Source of the DNA: Chryseobacterium sp. Leaf404
GTDB taxonomy: Bacteria; Bacteroidota; Bacteroidia; Flavobacteriales; Weeksellaceae
Length of the DNA stretch: 64,000 bases
Assembly (NCBI RefSeq): GCF_001424145.1
Contig: NZ_LMQM01000012.1
Span: forward strand, 186,001 to 250,000
Direction of reading: 5' to 3'
This document shows positions 34,926 through 42,899 of this stretch, piece after piece; position 1 is the first letter of the stretch, and every line of letters starts with the position of its first letter. A program made the translations under genes and the position numbers. The notes under the pieces are model-generated. The model was not told the DNA's origin, made no database searches, and saw only the letters and a list, made by a program, of their open reading frames with translations.

Positions 34926-36704
34926 ATGACCATTAAAAGATTATTTGACATCCCGCAGCATGCTTTGGAGAATTTCCCTAAAGCAGATATGTTTGTTACA
35001 AAATATAACGGTGAATGGAAAAAAACATCCACGCAGGAATTTATTAATCAGGCCAACAAAATCTCACGTGGACTTCTGAAACTCGGCATAAAACCTGGTG
35101 ACAAAATCGCTTTGATCACCACCAATTCACGCACAGAATGGGCAATAATGGATCTTGGGCTTTCACAAATCGGGGTAATTTCCGTTCCTGTTTATCCAAG
35201 CATTTCTCCGGAGGATTATGAATTTATCTTTACCAATGCAGAGATAAAATACTGTTTTCTTTCTGATAAAGCGCTGCTTGATAAGGTGATGAAAGTGAAG
35301 CACAATATCCCAAGCTTACAGGGAGTTTTTACCTTCGACGAGATTTCCGGCGCTGCCAACTGGAAAGAAATTATGGATTTGGGTGAAGACGATTCTACAC
35401 AAATGGAAGTGGAAGATCTTGCAAAAGCTATTAATTCTGAGGATGTAGCCACCATTATCTACACCTCCGGAACCACGGGAAAACCAAAGGGAGTTATTCT
35501 GTCACACGAAAATATTGTATCCAATGTTTTGGGTTCGCTCCCCAGAATTCCAAGAAAGAAAAGTTTGGATTATAAAGATACGAGGGTTTTAAGCTTCCTT
35601 CCAATCTGTCATATTTTTGAAAGAATGCTGTTTTATCTTTTCCAGTACAATGGTTTTTCAATTCATTTCGCTGAAAGCATTGAAAAAATGGGCGAAAACG
35701 TGAAAGAAGTGAAGCCTCATTACATGAGCGTTGTACCGCGTCTGGTAGAGAAAGTTTATGATAAAATTTATGCTACGGGATCGTCTGCGGGTGGTTTTAA
35801 GCAGAAAATATTTTTTTGGGCGCTGGAACTTATTCAGAAAAAGAAAACAGTTTCAAAGCCATCTGGTTTAAAAGAAATTATTGCTGATAAACTGGTTTTC
35901 AAAAAATGGAGAGAAGGTTTGGGCGGTGAAATTATCACTTTGGTTTCCGGTTCTGCAGCTCTGTCTTCCCGCTTAAATTTAATGTTTCAGAATGCGGGAA
36001 TTCCTATTCTTGAAGGGTATGGTTTAACGGAAACTTCGCCTGTAATTTCGGTAAATTCTTTCGGCAGGATGAAAGTGGGAACTGTGGGACATCCTCTGGA
36101 TAATTTAAAAGTTAAAATTCAGGAAGACGGCGAGATTACGGTAAAAGGTCCATCGGTTTTTAAAGGATATTTTAATAATGAACAGCAGACGAAAGAGACT
36201 TTTACAGATGATGGCTATTTCAAAACCGGAGACATAGGCCACATTGACAGTGAAGGCTACCTGCAGATTACAGACCGTAAAAAGGAAATGTTTAAAACTT
36301 CAGGAGGAAAATATATCGCACCTCAAACGATTGAAAATTTAGCCAAAGCTTCAAAATTCATCGAACAGATTATGGTAGTGGGTGATGGTGAAAAAATGCC
36401 TACCGCTTTGGTACAGCCAGATTTTGAATTTGCTAAAAACTGGGCGGGAAGAAACAATCTGAACATTGGAAGCACGCCAAAAGAAATTGCGGCCAGCAAA
36501 GAGCTTAAAGAGAGAATTAAAAAAGAAATGGATGATATCAATGAGCATCTGGGAAGCTGGGAACAGATTAAAAAAATTGAACTGACACCCGAAATCTGGA
36601 GCATTGAAGCCGGACTTTTAACACCTACTTTAAAGCTGAAAAGAAAGGCGATTAAAGAGAAATTTATAGATTTGTACAATAAGATGTATGATCATCAAAA
36701 CTAG
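34926..36704 (+). CDS. Long-chain fatty acid--CoA ligase (AMP-forming)
   Basis: 592 residues, ANL superfamily. The AMP-binding P-loop is TIIYTSGTTGKPKGVILSH; further motifs are YGLTETSPVISVN, the GYFKTGDIGHIDSEGYLQITDRKKEMFKTSGGKYI hinge with the TGD and RKK signatures, and the C-terminal Lys region LTPTLKLKRKAI. It activates fatty acids to acyl-CoA, feeding beta-oxidation and lipid synthesis; it is of the FadD15/FAA type with a long insertion (KKKTVSKPSGLKEIIADKLVFKKW). Single gene with a promoter 25 nt upstream and its own terminator. Confidence 0.93.
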   Translation: MTIKRLFDIPQHALENFPKADMFVTKYNGEWKKTSTQEFINQANKISRGLLKLGIKPGDKIALITTNSRTEWAIMDLGLSQIGVISVPVYPSISPEDYEFIFTNAEIKYCFLSDKALLDKVMKVKHNIPSLQGVFTFDEISGAANWKEIMDLGEDDSTQMEVEDLAKAINSEDVATIIYTSGTTGKPKGVILSHENIVSNVLGSLPRIPRKKSLDYKDTRVLSFLPICHIFERMLFYLFQYNGFSIHFAESIEKMGENVKEVKPHYMSVVPRLVEKVYDKIYATGSSAGGFKQKIFFWALELIQKKKTVSKPSGLKEIIADKLVFKKWREGLGGEIITLVSGSAALSSRLNLMFQNAGIPILEGYGLTETSPVISVNSFGRMKVGTVGHPLDNLKVKIQEDGEITVKGPSVFKGYFNNEQQTKETFTDDGYFKTGDIGHIDSEGYLQITDRKKEMFKTSGGKYIAPQTIENLAKASKFIEQIMVVGDGEKMPTALVQPDFEFAKNWAGRNNLNIGSTPKEIAASKELKERIKKEMDDINEHLGSWEQIKKIELTPEIWSIEAGLLTPTLKLKRKAIKEKFIDLYNKMYDHQN

Positions 36705-36711
36705 ATTATGA

Positions 36712-36733
36712 GCCGCTGAAAAGCGGTTTTATT
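36712..36733 (+). terminator. Terminator of the acyl-CoA ligase gene
   Basis: A 7-bp stem including one G-T pair (36712-36718 with 36723-36729), then TTATTATG, 7 nt after the stop. Confidence 0.6.
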
Positions 36734-36859
36734 ATGAGTTGAAGCTGATATTATAAAAGTAGTTGTATAAGTAACCGTGTAACTACCCCGTCAAAAAACC
36801 GAAGATTTTTCGCCAACATTTTATTTGACAGAGATTTTTTTAACACCTACATAAATCAA

Positions 36860-36892
36860 CTAAAAAAACGACTCCAAAAATTTGAAGCCGTT
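36860..36892 (-). terminator. Terminator of the nif3/DUF164 unit
   Basis: On the minus strand a 10-bp stem with two wobble pairs (36883-36892 with 36867-36876) is followed by a run of seven U. Confidence 0.7.
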
Positions 36893-36915
36893 ATCTATTT
36901 TATAAAAAATCTGAA

Positions 36916-37692
36916 TTAAAACTTAATCACAGATTTCATTCTTTCAGTTTCTTCGTTTACCAACTCATCGTCAACAAGAATTTTACCTGAGTGCTCATCG
37001 ATGATGATTTTCTTTCTCTGAGCGATTTCCATCTGCTTTTGAGGCGGAATGGTAAAGAACGATCCTTTGGGAGCACCTCTTTCCAAGCCTACTACAGCAA
37101 GACCGTTTGCAGAATTGTTTCTGATTCTGTTGTAAGAAGCCAGCAATCTGTCGTCGATTTTAGAAGCATACTCCTTAGATTGCTCAATCAGATAATCTTC
37201 TTCTTTCTGCGTTTCTGCCACCAAATCTTCAAGCTCTTCTTTCTTAAATTTCAGGTGATTTTTAAGATCTTCGATTTTAGCATTCAGCTCGTCTAAAGTT
37301 TCGTTTTTATGGCCTATTTTAGCACCATATTCTTTAATTCTTTTCTCAGAAAGCTGAATTTCAAGTTCCTGATATTCGATTTCTTTTCCTAAAGCTTCAA
37401 ATTCTTTGTTATTTCTTACATTATCCTGCTGAGATTTGTATTTTTCAATTAAAGATTTTGCGTGGTTGATCACCTCATTTTTGGTATTGATCTGATCGTT
37501 TTGCTCTTTAATTTCTGCATGAAATTTATCAGCTCTCTTCTCAAGGCCTTCGATTTCGATATCAAGATCTTCCACTTCGATTGGCAATTCTCCTCTTGTA
37601 TTTCGGATTTCATCCAATCTGGAATCAATGATCTGTAGATCGTATAAAGCTCTCAATTTTTCTTCAACTGAAATTTCTACTGTTTTTGCCAT
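36916..37692 (-). CDS. DUF164 / zinc-ribbon-type coiled-coil protein lacking the zinc cysteines
   Basis: 258 residues. Residues ~10-185 form a long antiparallel coiled coil (LRALYDLQIIDSRLDEI, NVRNNKEFEALGKEIEYQELEIQLSEKRIKEY), the hallmark of the family, followed by the C-terminal ribbon region VVGLERGAPKGSFFTIPPQKQMEIAQRKKIIIDEHSGKILVDD. In most bacteria this end carries two CxxC pairs (around CGGC and CExCGRIL); here all four Cys are absent (the protein appears Cys-free), so it cannot bind zinc in that way. It lies 2 nt after nif3, a common pairing. Function unsettled; a nucleic acid or protein binding scaffold is likely. Confidence 0.85.
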   Translation of the reverse strand: MAKTVEISVEEKLRALYDLQIIDSRLDEIRNTRGELPIEVEDLDIEIEGLEKRADKFHAEIKEQNDQINTKNEVINHAKSLIEKYKSQQDNVRNNKEFEALGKEIEYQELEIQLSEKRIKEYGAKIGHKNETLDELNAKIEDLKNHLKFKKEELEDLVAETQKEEDYLIEQSKEYASKIDDRLLASYNRIRNNSANGLAVVGLERGAPKGSFFTIPPQKQMEIAQRKKIIIDEHSGKILVDDELVNEETERMKSVIKF

Positions 37693-37694
37693 AT

Positions 37695-38792
37695 CTAAAT
37701 GAAATAATTTACGGGGTTTGTTTTTTCGCTAGATTTCAAGACTGCAAATGTACTAAAATTTTGCGATAAAATTTCAAATAATTGTTCACTCACAAATTGC
37801 TCAGACTCATAATGCCCGATGTCACAAAGCAGGATCTTTGATTCTGCGGAAAAATAATCGTGGTATTTTAAATCTCCGGTAAGGTAAGCGTCGCATTTTT
37901 GAGACAAAGCAGATTTTATTCCGCTGGCTCCGGAACCGCCCAAAACCCCTACTCTTTTAATTTTTTTACCGATAAAATCAGAATGTTTAATAATTTCTAA
38001 ATTAAATTTATCCTTCACGAATTTCAAAAATTCCGATTCAACCATTTCCGTTTCAAATTCACCGTACATTCCCAATCCTGAATAATGGTTTTCATTATCT
38101 AAACTGATAATCTGATGCGCAACTTCTTCGTAAGGATGAGCATTTTTCATCGCTGAAACGATTTTGTTTTGTTTAAAACTCTCAAAAATCACGGAAATCA
38201 TAACCTCATCTGCATTTTCACGGATATTTTGTTGTCCTGAAAATGGTGTTGACCCTTCAATCGGTCTGAAAGTTCCAAAACCTTCAGTTGTAAAACTGCA
38301 CTCGTCATAAAAACCGATACTTCCGGCCTGAGCGGCAAACAAAGCTTCTTTCAGATTTTCAGAGTGATCTTTTGGAATGTAGACATTCAGCTGCTTTAAA
38401 TTATTTTTTTTAGGCTGAAGAATTTTTAGATTTTTTAAACCTAAATGTTTACAGATTCCGGCATTGACTCCGAAAAAATCGTTATCCCACGCTGTATGAA
38501 TTGCGTAGATGGCAATTTTATTTTCGATGGCCTTCAAAACCGCTCTTTCCACATAATTTTTACCTGTCAGCGATTTTAAACCTGAAAATATAATGGGATG
38601 AAAGCAAATGATCAAATTACAGTTTTTTGCCAGAGCTTCCTCCACCACATTCTCCAAAGCATCGTGGCAGACGAGGATTCCGCTCACATTGCGTTCAGGA
38701 AGACCGCACAGCAGGCCAACGTTGTCAAAATCTTCAGCCTGAGAAATCTGTATTCTTTTTTCAATTTTCGAGATTACATCTTGTATTGTCAT
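37695..38792 (-). CDS. Nif3-like dinuclear metal center protein (GTP cyclohydrolase I type 2 homolog)
   Basis: 365 residues. N-terminal EKRIQISQAEDFDNVGLLCG, CHDALENVVEEALAKNCNLIICFHPIIFSG with a metal-binding His, the middle insertion domain (AHPYEEVAHQIISLDNENHYSGLGMYGEFE, the PII/CutA-like part), and the second metal site GDLKYHDYFSAESKILLCDIGHYESEQF. These are the Nif3 signatures; the family forms hexameric toroids with two metals, and its reaction is unsettled. It is co-transcribed with the DUF164-like gene (2-nt gap) and divergent from the ion-channel gene. Confidence 0.93.
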   Translation of the reverse strand: MTIQDVISKIEKRIQISQAEDFDNVGLLCGLPERNVSGILVCHDALENVVEEALAKNCNLIICFHPIIFSGLKSLTGKNYVERAVLKAIENKIAIYAIHTAWDNDFFGVNAGICKHLGLKNLKILQPKKNNLKQLNVYIPKDHSENLKEALFAAQAGSIGFYDECSFTTEGFGTFRPIEGSTPFSGQQNIRENADEVMISVIFESFKQNKIVSAMKNAHPYEEVAHQIISLDNENHYSGLGMYGEFETEMVESEFLKFVKDKFNLEIIKHSDFIGKKIKRVGVLGGSGASGIKSALSQKCDAYLTGDLKYHDYFSAESKILLCDIGHYESEQFVSEQLFEILSQNFSTFAVLKSSEKTNPVNYFI

Positions 38793-38805
38793 TTTATTCT
38801 GTAAG

Positions 38806-38840
38806 TTTGACTACGAAAATAACGAATATTTATAACTTTG
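38806..38840 (+). promoter_or_regulatory. Promoter of the ion-channel gene
   Basis: TTTG (38806-38809), 23 nt, TAACTTTG (38833-38840). Only 8 nt separate the box from the ATG, so the leader should be a few nt at most. Confidence 0.5.
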
Positions 38841-38848
38841 TAAAAAAC

Positions 38849-39682
38849 ATGACAATGGAAAAAGAGCACAATCTCGTTCCCGGAGATTCACTTTGGAAGA
38901 GATTTCTGTTTCGCATCATTAACCGTGCAGATACGAGGCTCGGAAAACTTTTTGACATCATTCTTCTTGCTCTTATTCTGGGGAGTACTTTTATTATCAT
39001 GATGGAAAGTGTTCCAAAACTTGATAAAAAGTTTCACACTACATTTATTATTGCTGAATGGATCATTTCAATTTTTTTTACAATTGAATATATTCTTCGC
39101 ATTGCAGTGATAAAAAATAAAAAGTGCTACATCTTCAGTTTCTTCGGGATCATTGATTTTCTTTCATTAGTACCATTCTTTCTAAGCTTTTTCTTCCCCG
39201 TGACAAAATATTTTCTGATTTTCAGAATGCTGAGAATGCTGCGTGTTTTCAGAGTTTTTAATCTTCTGGATTTTATGAATGACGGTACTGTGATTGTGAG
39301 GGCTTTAAGAAACAGCTCAAGAAAGATTTATATTTTCCTTTTGTTTCTGATTATATTTTCGGTAATTGTTGGATCAATGATGTTTATGGTGGAAGGTGGA
39401 AGACCTGGTTTTGAAACCATCCCTCAGGCCATTTACTGGGCGGTTGTTACCGTTACTACGGTTGGTTATGGCGATGTTTCCCCAATTACGCCGATGGGAA
39501 AATTCTTCGCTGTAATCCTGATGCTTGCAGGTTATTCTATCATTGCAGTACCAACAGGAATTGTAACTGCCGAGATGCGAAACAAAAGACAAAACCTCGA
39601 ACTCATCTGTGACCGGTGCGGAAATGAGGATATTGACGATGACGCCCGATACTGCAAACAGTGTGGCAAGAAATTAGCATAG
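38849..39682 (+). CDS. Voltage-gated-type potassium ion channel with C-terminal zinc ribbon
   Basis: 277 residues from the ATG at 38849; the frame is open further upstream but overlaps the divergent nif3 gene and lacks homologous content. Six TM segments: S1-S3 in residues ~20-120, an S4-like helix with regularly spaced Arg (FRMLRMLRVFRVFNLL, ~125-145), S5, the pore loop with selectivity filter TTVGYGDVSP (~202-211), and S6. After S6 the cytoplasmic tail ends in a compact ribbon CDRCGNEDIDDDARYCKQCGKKLA with two CxxC knuckles. TVGYG predicts K+ selectivity. A single-TM protein gene follows 43 nt later. Confidence 0.9.
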   Translation: MTMEKEHNLVPGDSLWKRFLFRIINRADTRLGKLFDIILLALILGSTFIIMMESVPKLDKKFHTTFIIAEWIISIFFTIEYILRIAVIKNKKCYIFSFFGIIDFLSLVPFFLSFFFPVTKYFLIFRMLRMLRVFRVFNLLDFMNDGTVIVRALRNSSRKIYIFLLFLIIFSVIVGSMMFMVEGGRPGFETIPQAIYWAVVTVTTVGYGDVSPITPMGKFFAVILMLAGYSIIAVPTGIVTAEMRNKRQNLELICDRCGNEDIDDDARYCKQCGKKLA

Positions 39683-39725
39683 AATTAATTATTAAATAAA
39701 CTATCAATAATTAATTCACAAGATC

Positions 39726-39884
39726 ATGGAACCAAAACAAAAAAACAAACCCAATGCACTGGTAATAAGCCTTGTAGGACTTGTTGCTTTAATGATTATT
39801 CTTTACTTCATCTTCGTGATGTTTTTCCCAACCATTTTTGACGGGATGAACACTGGGGAACTACAACCAGTAAAACCTGAATAG
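39726..39884 (+). CDS. 52-residue single-TM protein
   Basis: ATG at 39726, TAG at 39882-39884. MEPKQKNKPN is followed by one long hydrophobic helix (ALVISLVGLVALMIILYFIF) and a short polar tail ending QPVKPE. It lies 43 nt after the ion-channel gene on the same strand and just before a strong terminator, so it is probably the second gene of that transcript. No family is recognised. It could be a channel accessory subunit, which is only a position-based guess. Confidence 0.6.
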   Translation: MEPKQKNKPNALVISLVGLVALMIILYFIFVMFFPTIFDGMNTGELQPVKPE

Positions 39885-39913
39885 CATCAAAATTAATAGA
39901 GATACATAAAAAT

Positions 39914-39943
39914 AGGTGATCCTCAAAGGTCACCTTTTTTTTT
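39914..39943 (+). terminator. Terminator of the ion-channel operon
   Basis: AGGTGA (39914-39919) pairs with TCACCT (39930-39935), with an extra CCT/AGG inner pairing, then nine T. Confidence 0.85.
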
Positions 39944-40200
39944 ATGATTTTTTTTTAAACATAATTATTTTTTTTCTTCACAGCTCATCTTTAATGAAAT
40001 CTTTGAGTCTGTTTAAATTTCATCAAAATCAATTTCCCAGATCCTTCCTTTTACAGACTCACGATGAATGGGAGTTCATTGTGAAGGTACTTTTAAGTCT
40101 TAATAATGGATTTTTACTTTCAGGTGAGGTATATTTAGTAAAATTTCACCAACTGCAGTTATTTCAGAATCTGAAAATTAATGACCGTAAATTCTGTTAT
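39944..40200. other. Non-coding AT-rich stretch
   Basis: A 117-codon plus frame covers 39916-40269 but starts inside the terminator, has no family features, and ends inside the opposite gene's terminator, so I do not accept it. Nothing else is recognisable. Confidence 0.5.
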
Positions 40201-40232
40201 AAAAAAGGCCGACAAATTATCTTGCCGGCCTT
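40201..40232 (-). terminator. Terminator of the 777-residue adhesin-like gene
   Basis: A 7-bp GC-rich stem (40205-40211 with 40226-40232), then a U run on the minus strand, much like the one at 18921-18949. Confidence 0.75.
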
Positions 40233-40258
40233 GGTATTTAAAGTAAATCTACTAAATG

Positions 40259-42592
40259 TTATCTTTTAATTGTCTTAACTGTCTGCTTAGAACCGTCATT
40301 CATTTGAAGTGTCACCAAATACATTCCTGCATTTAATTCACTTAGATAGAGAGTGGATTCTGCTTTTGGCAATGTTTTCACAATTTTTCCAGACATATCT
40401 GTAATTATTATAGATTTTACATTTTTAATATCAGAAATGGTTAACATGTCGGTAAAAGGATTAGGATACACCTGAACATTATTTTTATTAACACTTGTTT
40501 CTGATGTAGCCAATATTGCATTTGAGATATTAATATCGTCTACATACAGGTAATATTGATCCGCAGCTGAATAGGCATTAAACCCAAAATAATAGCTGCC
40601 ACTCACAGTTGGAGTAAAGTTTACTGATGCGTTATTAAGAGTTGCATTCGCCACATTTGGATCGTCAAAAAGCAAATTGGTCATTGCTGCCTGTGATGGG
40701 GAAGTTCCATAAGAAACTTTTAGTTTTTCGATATATGTGGTAGAATTGTTACCGTATTTAAAGGTTATAGTATAAGGTACACCTGCAACTAAATTAAGCC
40801 CTTGAGTAAAGAACCATGTATTTGCCGGACTGCTGGAATTGTAAGAATACTTTAATACATTCCCGGTGTAACCTGTAGCATCAAAAGGATTGGAAGCAGT
40901 TACCCAAACATTTCCAGTTCCTGAATTGGACGCATATCCACATGAAGGAAGTGAAGGTACATTTGCGTTTTCAAAATCTAATGTATACGGCACGGAGGTC
41001 GGTAAGCAAGAAGTAGTAAAACTCGCAGAGACTGTCCATGGGCTGCTGTCTGTTGTTGTACAAACCGCTCTTACCCATGCGTAATACGTTGTAGCGGGAG
41101 ACAATCCTGTAATTTGTCCTGTAGTCGTAGAGAAAATTGCAGAATTTGAAGCATTTAAAACGGTTGAGGATGTAGGTGCAGTAGAAGAAGTACTGTAATA
41201 CACCTGATAACCACTGGCTGGCGCTGTAGCAGGCGCTGTCCATGATAAAGTTCCTGTATTTGTAGAGAACGCTGTAACTACAGGTAATGACGGCTCCAGA
41301 CAAGAAGGAATATTTTCAACAGAGATATCATCTAAGTACACAGATGTGTAAGTATCAGCTAATCCGTGCTTAAATGCTAAAAATGTATTTGAGCCTACAG
41401 GAATATTTACGGTGTATAGTTCCTGATTGGCAGTTAAAACTATAGTTGTTATTAGAGTGAAAGTAGCACCAGACATATTACCTGTAACGGTTCCAATATC
41501 TAACGTGTAACCCGCAGATCCTCCTGCTGCGTAAAATTTAACTCTTCTTGTTCCGTCAGACAAGCCTGTTGTTTGAGGGGAAACCAACATGATATCACCT
41601 GTCATATCATCACTGTTGTACAGGTAGTATGAGTGTGGTGCAGACTGATAGTTGTAATCATTAACGTAGCCATAACCATTACTTCCTGCTGTTTCTACAT
41701 AACTCCAGCACTGTGGTGCATTAGCATAAGAATAAGATCCTACTGGTGTGCTGTCAAAATTTTCTGTATACGGAATTGGGAATGCAACACAAAGGGTTTG
41801 AAAACTTGCCATTACAGACCAGAGGCTTACATCTGTAGCAGTACATTTTGATCTCACCCAAACATAATACACTGTAGCTGGTGTAAGAGAAGGCACAGAT
41901 GCTGAATTTGCTGTACCGGCAACGCTTCCCGTAGGCACTGTTGCAGCAGTAGGTGCTGTAGAAGATGTTGAAATGTAATATTCGTAAGCTACACCTACTG
42001 TACTTGGAGATGCTGTCCAAGAAACTAATGCAGAATTAGCGGTAATAGTTCCTACCGATGGATTGTTGGGAGCCAGACAGCTCGGAGCTGCATTCACATG
42101 CAGAGTATAGTCATGAGCTTCGCCATATCCATCCGTATTGCAGGGTATTGGCTGGCTGGAATACCTGTTGCCCACCCTCATCCTGTAGTTTCCTACCGCT
42201 GTAGAGGCAGGCACCTGAATTGTTCCATTCGTTTCATTACCTCCTCCCACTGTCAAACTGCTCGCAGCAGATAAAAGTTCCGGAGCTGCGTCTGTAAAAG
42301 TTCCGTCATTATTAAAATCTACCCAGATCCTTACATTTTGATTCGAATATCCGTGAGTTACAGCGTAAGAATAAGTTACTCCTGCACTCAGGTTGATGGT
42401 TTGTGATGTAAAATCTCCGTATGCATTTGATGAGCATCCTGTACCTTGATGCGAGAAACCTGCATTGGGAATATCAAAATTATCAATACTATCACCATAC
42501 GTACAACCTGAAGCAAACGCGGGTGTGCAGTATGTTTGAGAAAAAGCACTAAAACCTGTCAATAAGAGGCAAGTGAGTAAAAAATTTTTCAT
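40259..42592 (-). CDS. Secreted GEVED / fibronectin type III protein with T9SS type A tail
   Basis: 777 residues. Signal peptide MKNFLLTCLLLTGFSAFSQ, then the family start TYCTPAF. A GEVED domain (~60-165: NVRIWVDFNNDGTFTDAAPELL ... RMRVGNRYSSQPIPCNTDGYGEAHDYTLHV) is followed by Fn3 modules (APNNPSVGTITANSALVSWTASPSTVGVAYEYYIS; SLPVVTAFSTNTGTLSWTAPATAPASGYQVYYS), two MAM/CUB-like stretches, and a type A T9SS domain (VYPNPFTDMLTISDI ... AGMYLVTLQMNDGSKQTVKTIKR). Probably exported and surface-attached or secreted; substrate unknown. A -7 box lies 22 nt upstream. Confidence 0.87.
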   Translation of the reverse strand: MKNFLLTCLLLTGFSAFSQTYCTPAFASGCTYGDSIDNFDIPNAGFSHQGTGCSSNAYGDFTSQTINLSAGVTYSYAVTHGYSNQNVRIWVDFNNDGTFTDAAPELLSAASSLTVGGGNETNGTIQVPASTAVGNYRMRVGNRYSSQPIPCNTDGYGEAHDYTLHVNAAPSCLAPNNPSVGTITANSALVSWTASPSTVGVAYEYYISTSSTAPTAATVPTGSVAGTANSASVPSLTPATVYYVWVRSKCTATDVSLWSVMASFQTLCVAFPIPYTENFDSTPVGSYSYANAPQCWSYVETAGSNGYGYVNDYNYQSAPHSYYLYNSDDMTGDIMLVSPQTTGLSDGTRRVKFYAAGGSAGYTLDIGTVTGNMSGATFTLITTIVLTANQELYTVNIPVGSNTFLAFKHGLADTYTSVYLDDISVENIPSCLEPSLPVVTAFSTNTGTLSWTAPATAPASGYQVYYSTSSTAPTSSTVLNASNSAIFSTTTGQITGLSPATTYYAWVRAVCTTTDSSPWTVSASFTTSCLPTSVPYTLDFENANVPSLPSCGYASNSGTGNVWVTASNPFDATGYTGNVLKYSYNSSSPANTWFFTQGLNLVAGVPYTITFKYGNNSTTYIEKLKVSYGTSPSQAAMTNLLFDDPNVANATLNNASVNFTPTVSGSYYFGFNAYSAADQYYLYVDDINISNAILATSETSVNKNNVQVYPNPFTDMLTISDIKNVKSIIITDMSGKIVKTLPKAESTLYLSELNAGMYLVTLQMNDGSKQTVKTIKR

Positions 42593-42614
42593 ATATACTT
42601 TTATTTAATGCATA

Positions 42615-42622
42615 CAAAATTA
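42615..42622 (-). promoter_or_regulatory. -7 promoter box of the GEVED/Fn3 gene
   Basis: Minus-strand TAATTTTG, an exact TAnnTTTG match, 22 nt before the ATG. No clear -33 element. Confidence 0.4.
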
Positions 42623-42844
42623 GATATAATTTATTATAATTTAATAAAATATTTAAAATATTAATACCAATTTGTAATAAATATTAATAACAATTTAACA
42701 TATAAATGATATGTATAAACAATATAAAATCTTATCAAAATGAAATATCCGCAATATCAAAATTCTTTTAATTGAATACTACGACTTCTATAAATCGCAT
42801 CCAATCTCACAAGCTCACCAATCATTAGTGACAGAGTGGGCAAA

Positions 42845-42872
42845 GAAAAAGCCACCTCTCTGCAGAGGTGGC
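42845..42872 (-). terminator. Terminator of the 1240-residue adhesin-like gene
   Basis: A perfect 9-bp GC-rich stem (42851-42859 with 42864-42872, CTGC loop), with AAGAAAAA upstream giving a U-rich tail on the minus strand. The rest of the 42593-42899 spacer is AT-rich with no visible gene. Confidence 0.8.
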
Positions 42873-42899
42873 CTAATACATAATTTATGCTATTAAAAA

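Noticed and set aside
39916..40269. 117-codon plus ORF
   Set aside because: It begins inside the channel operon terminator, ends inside another terminator, and has no recognisable domain.
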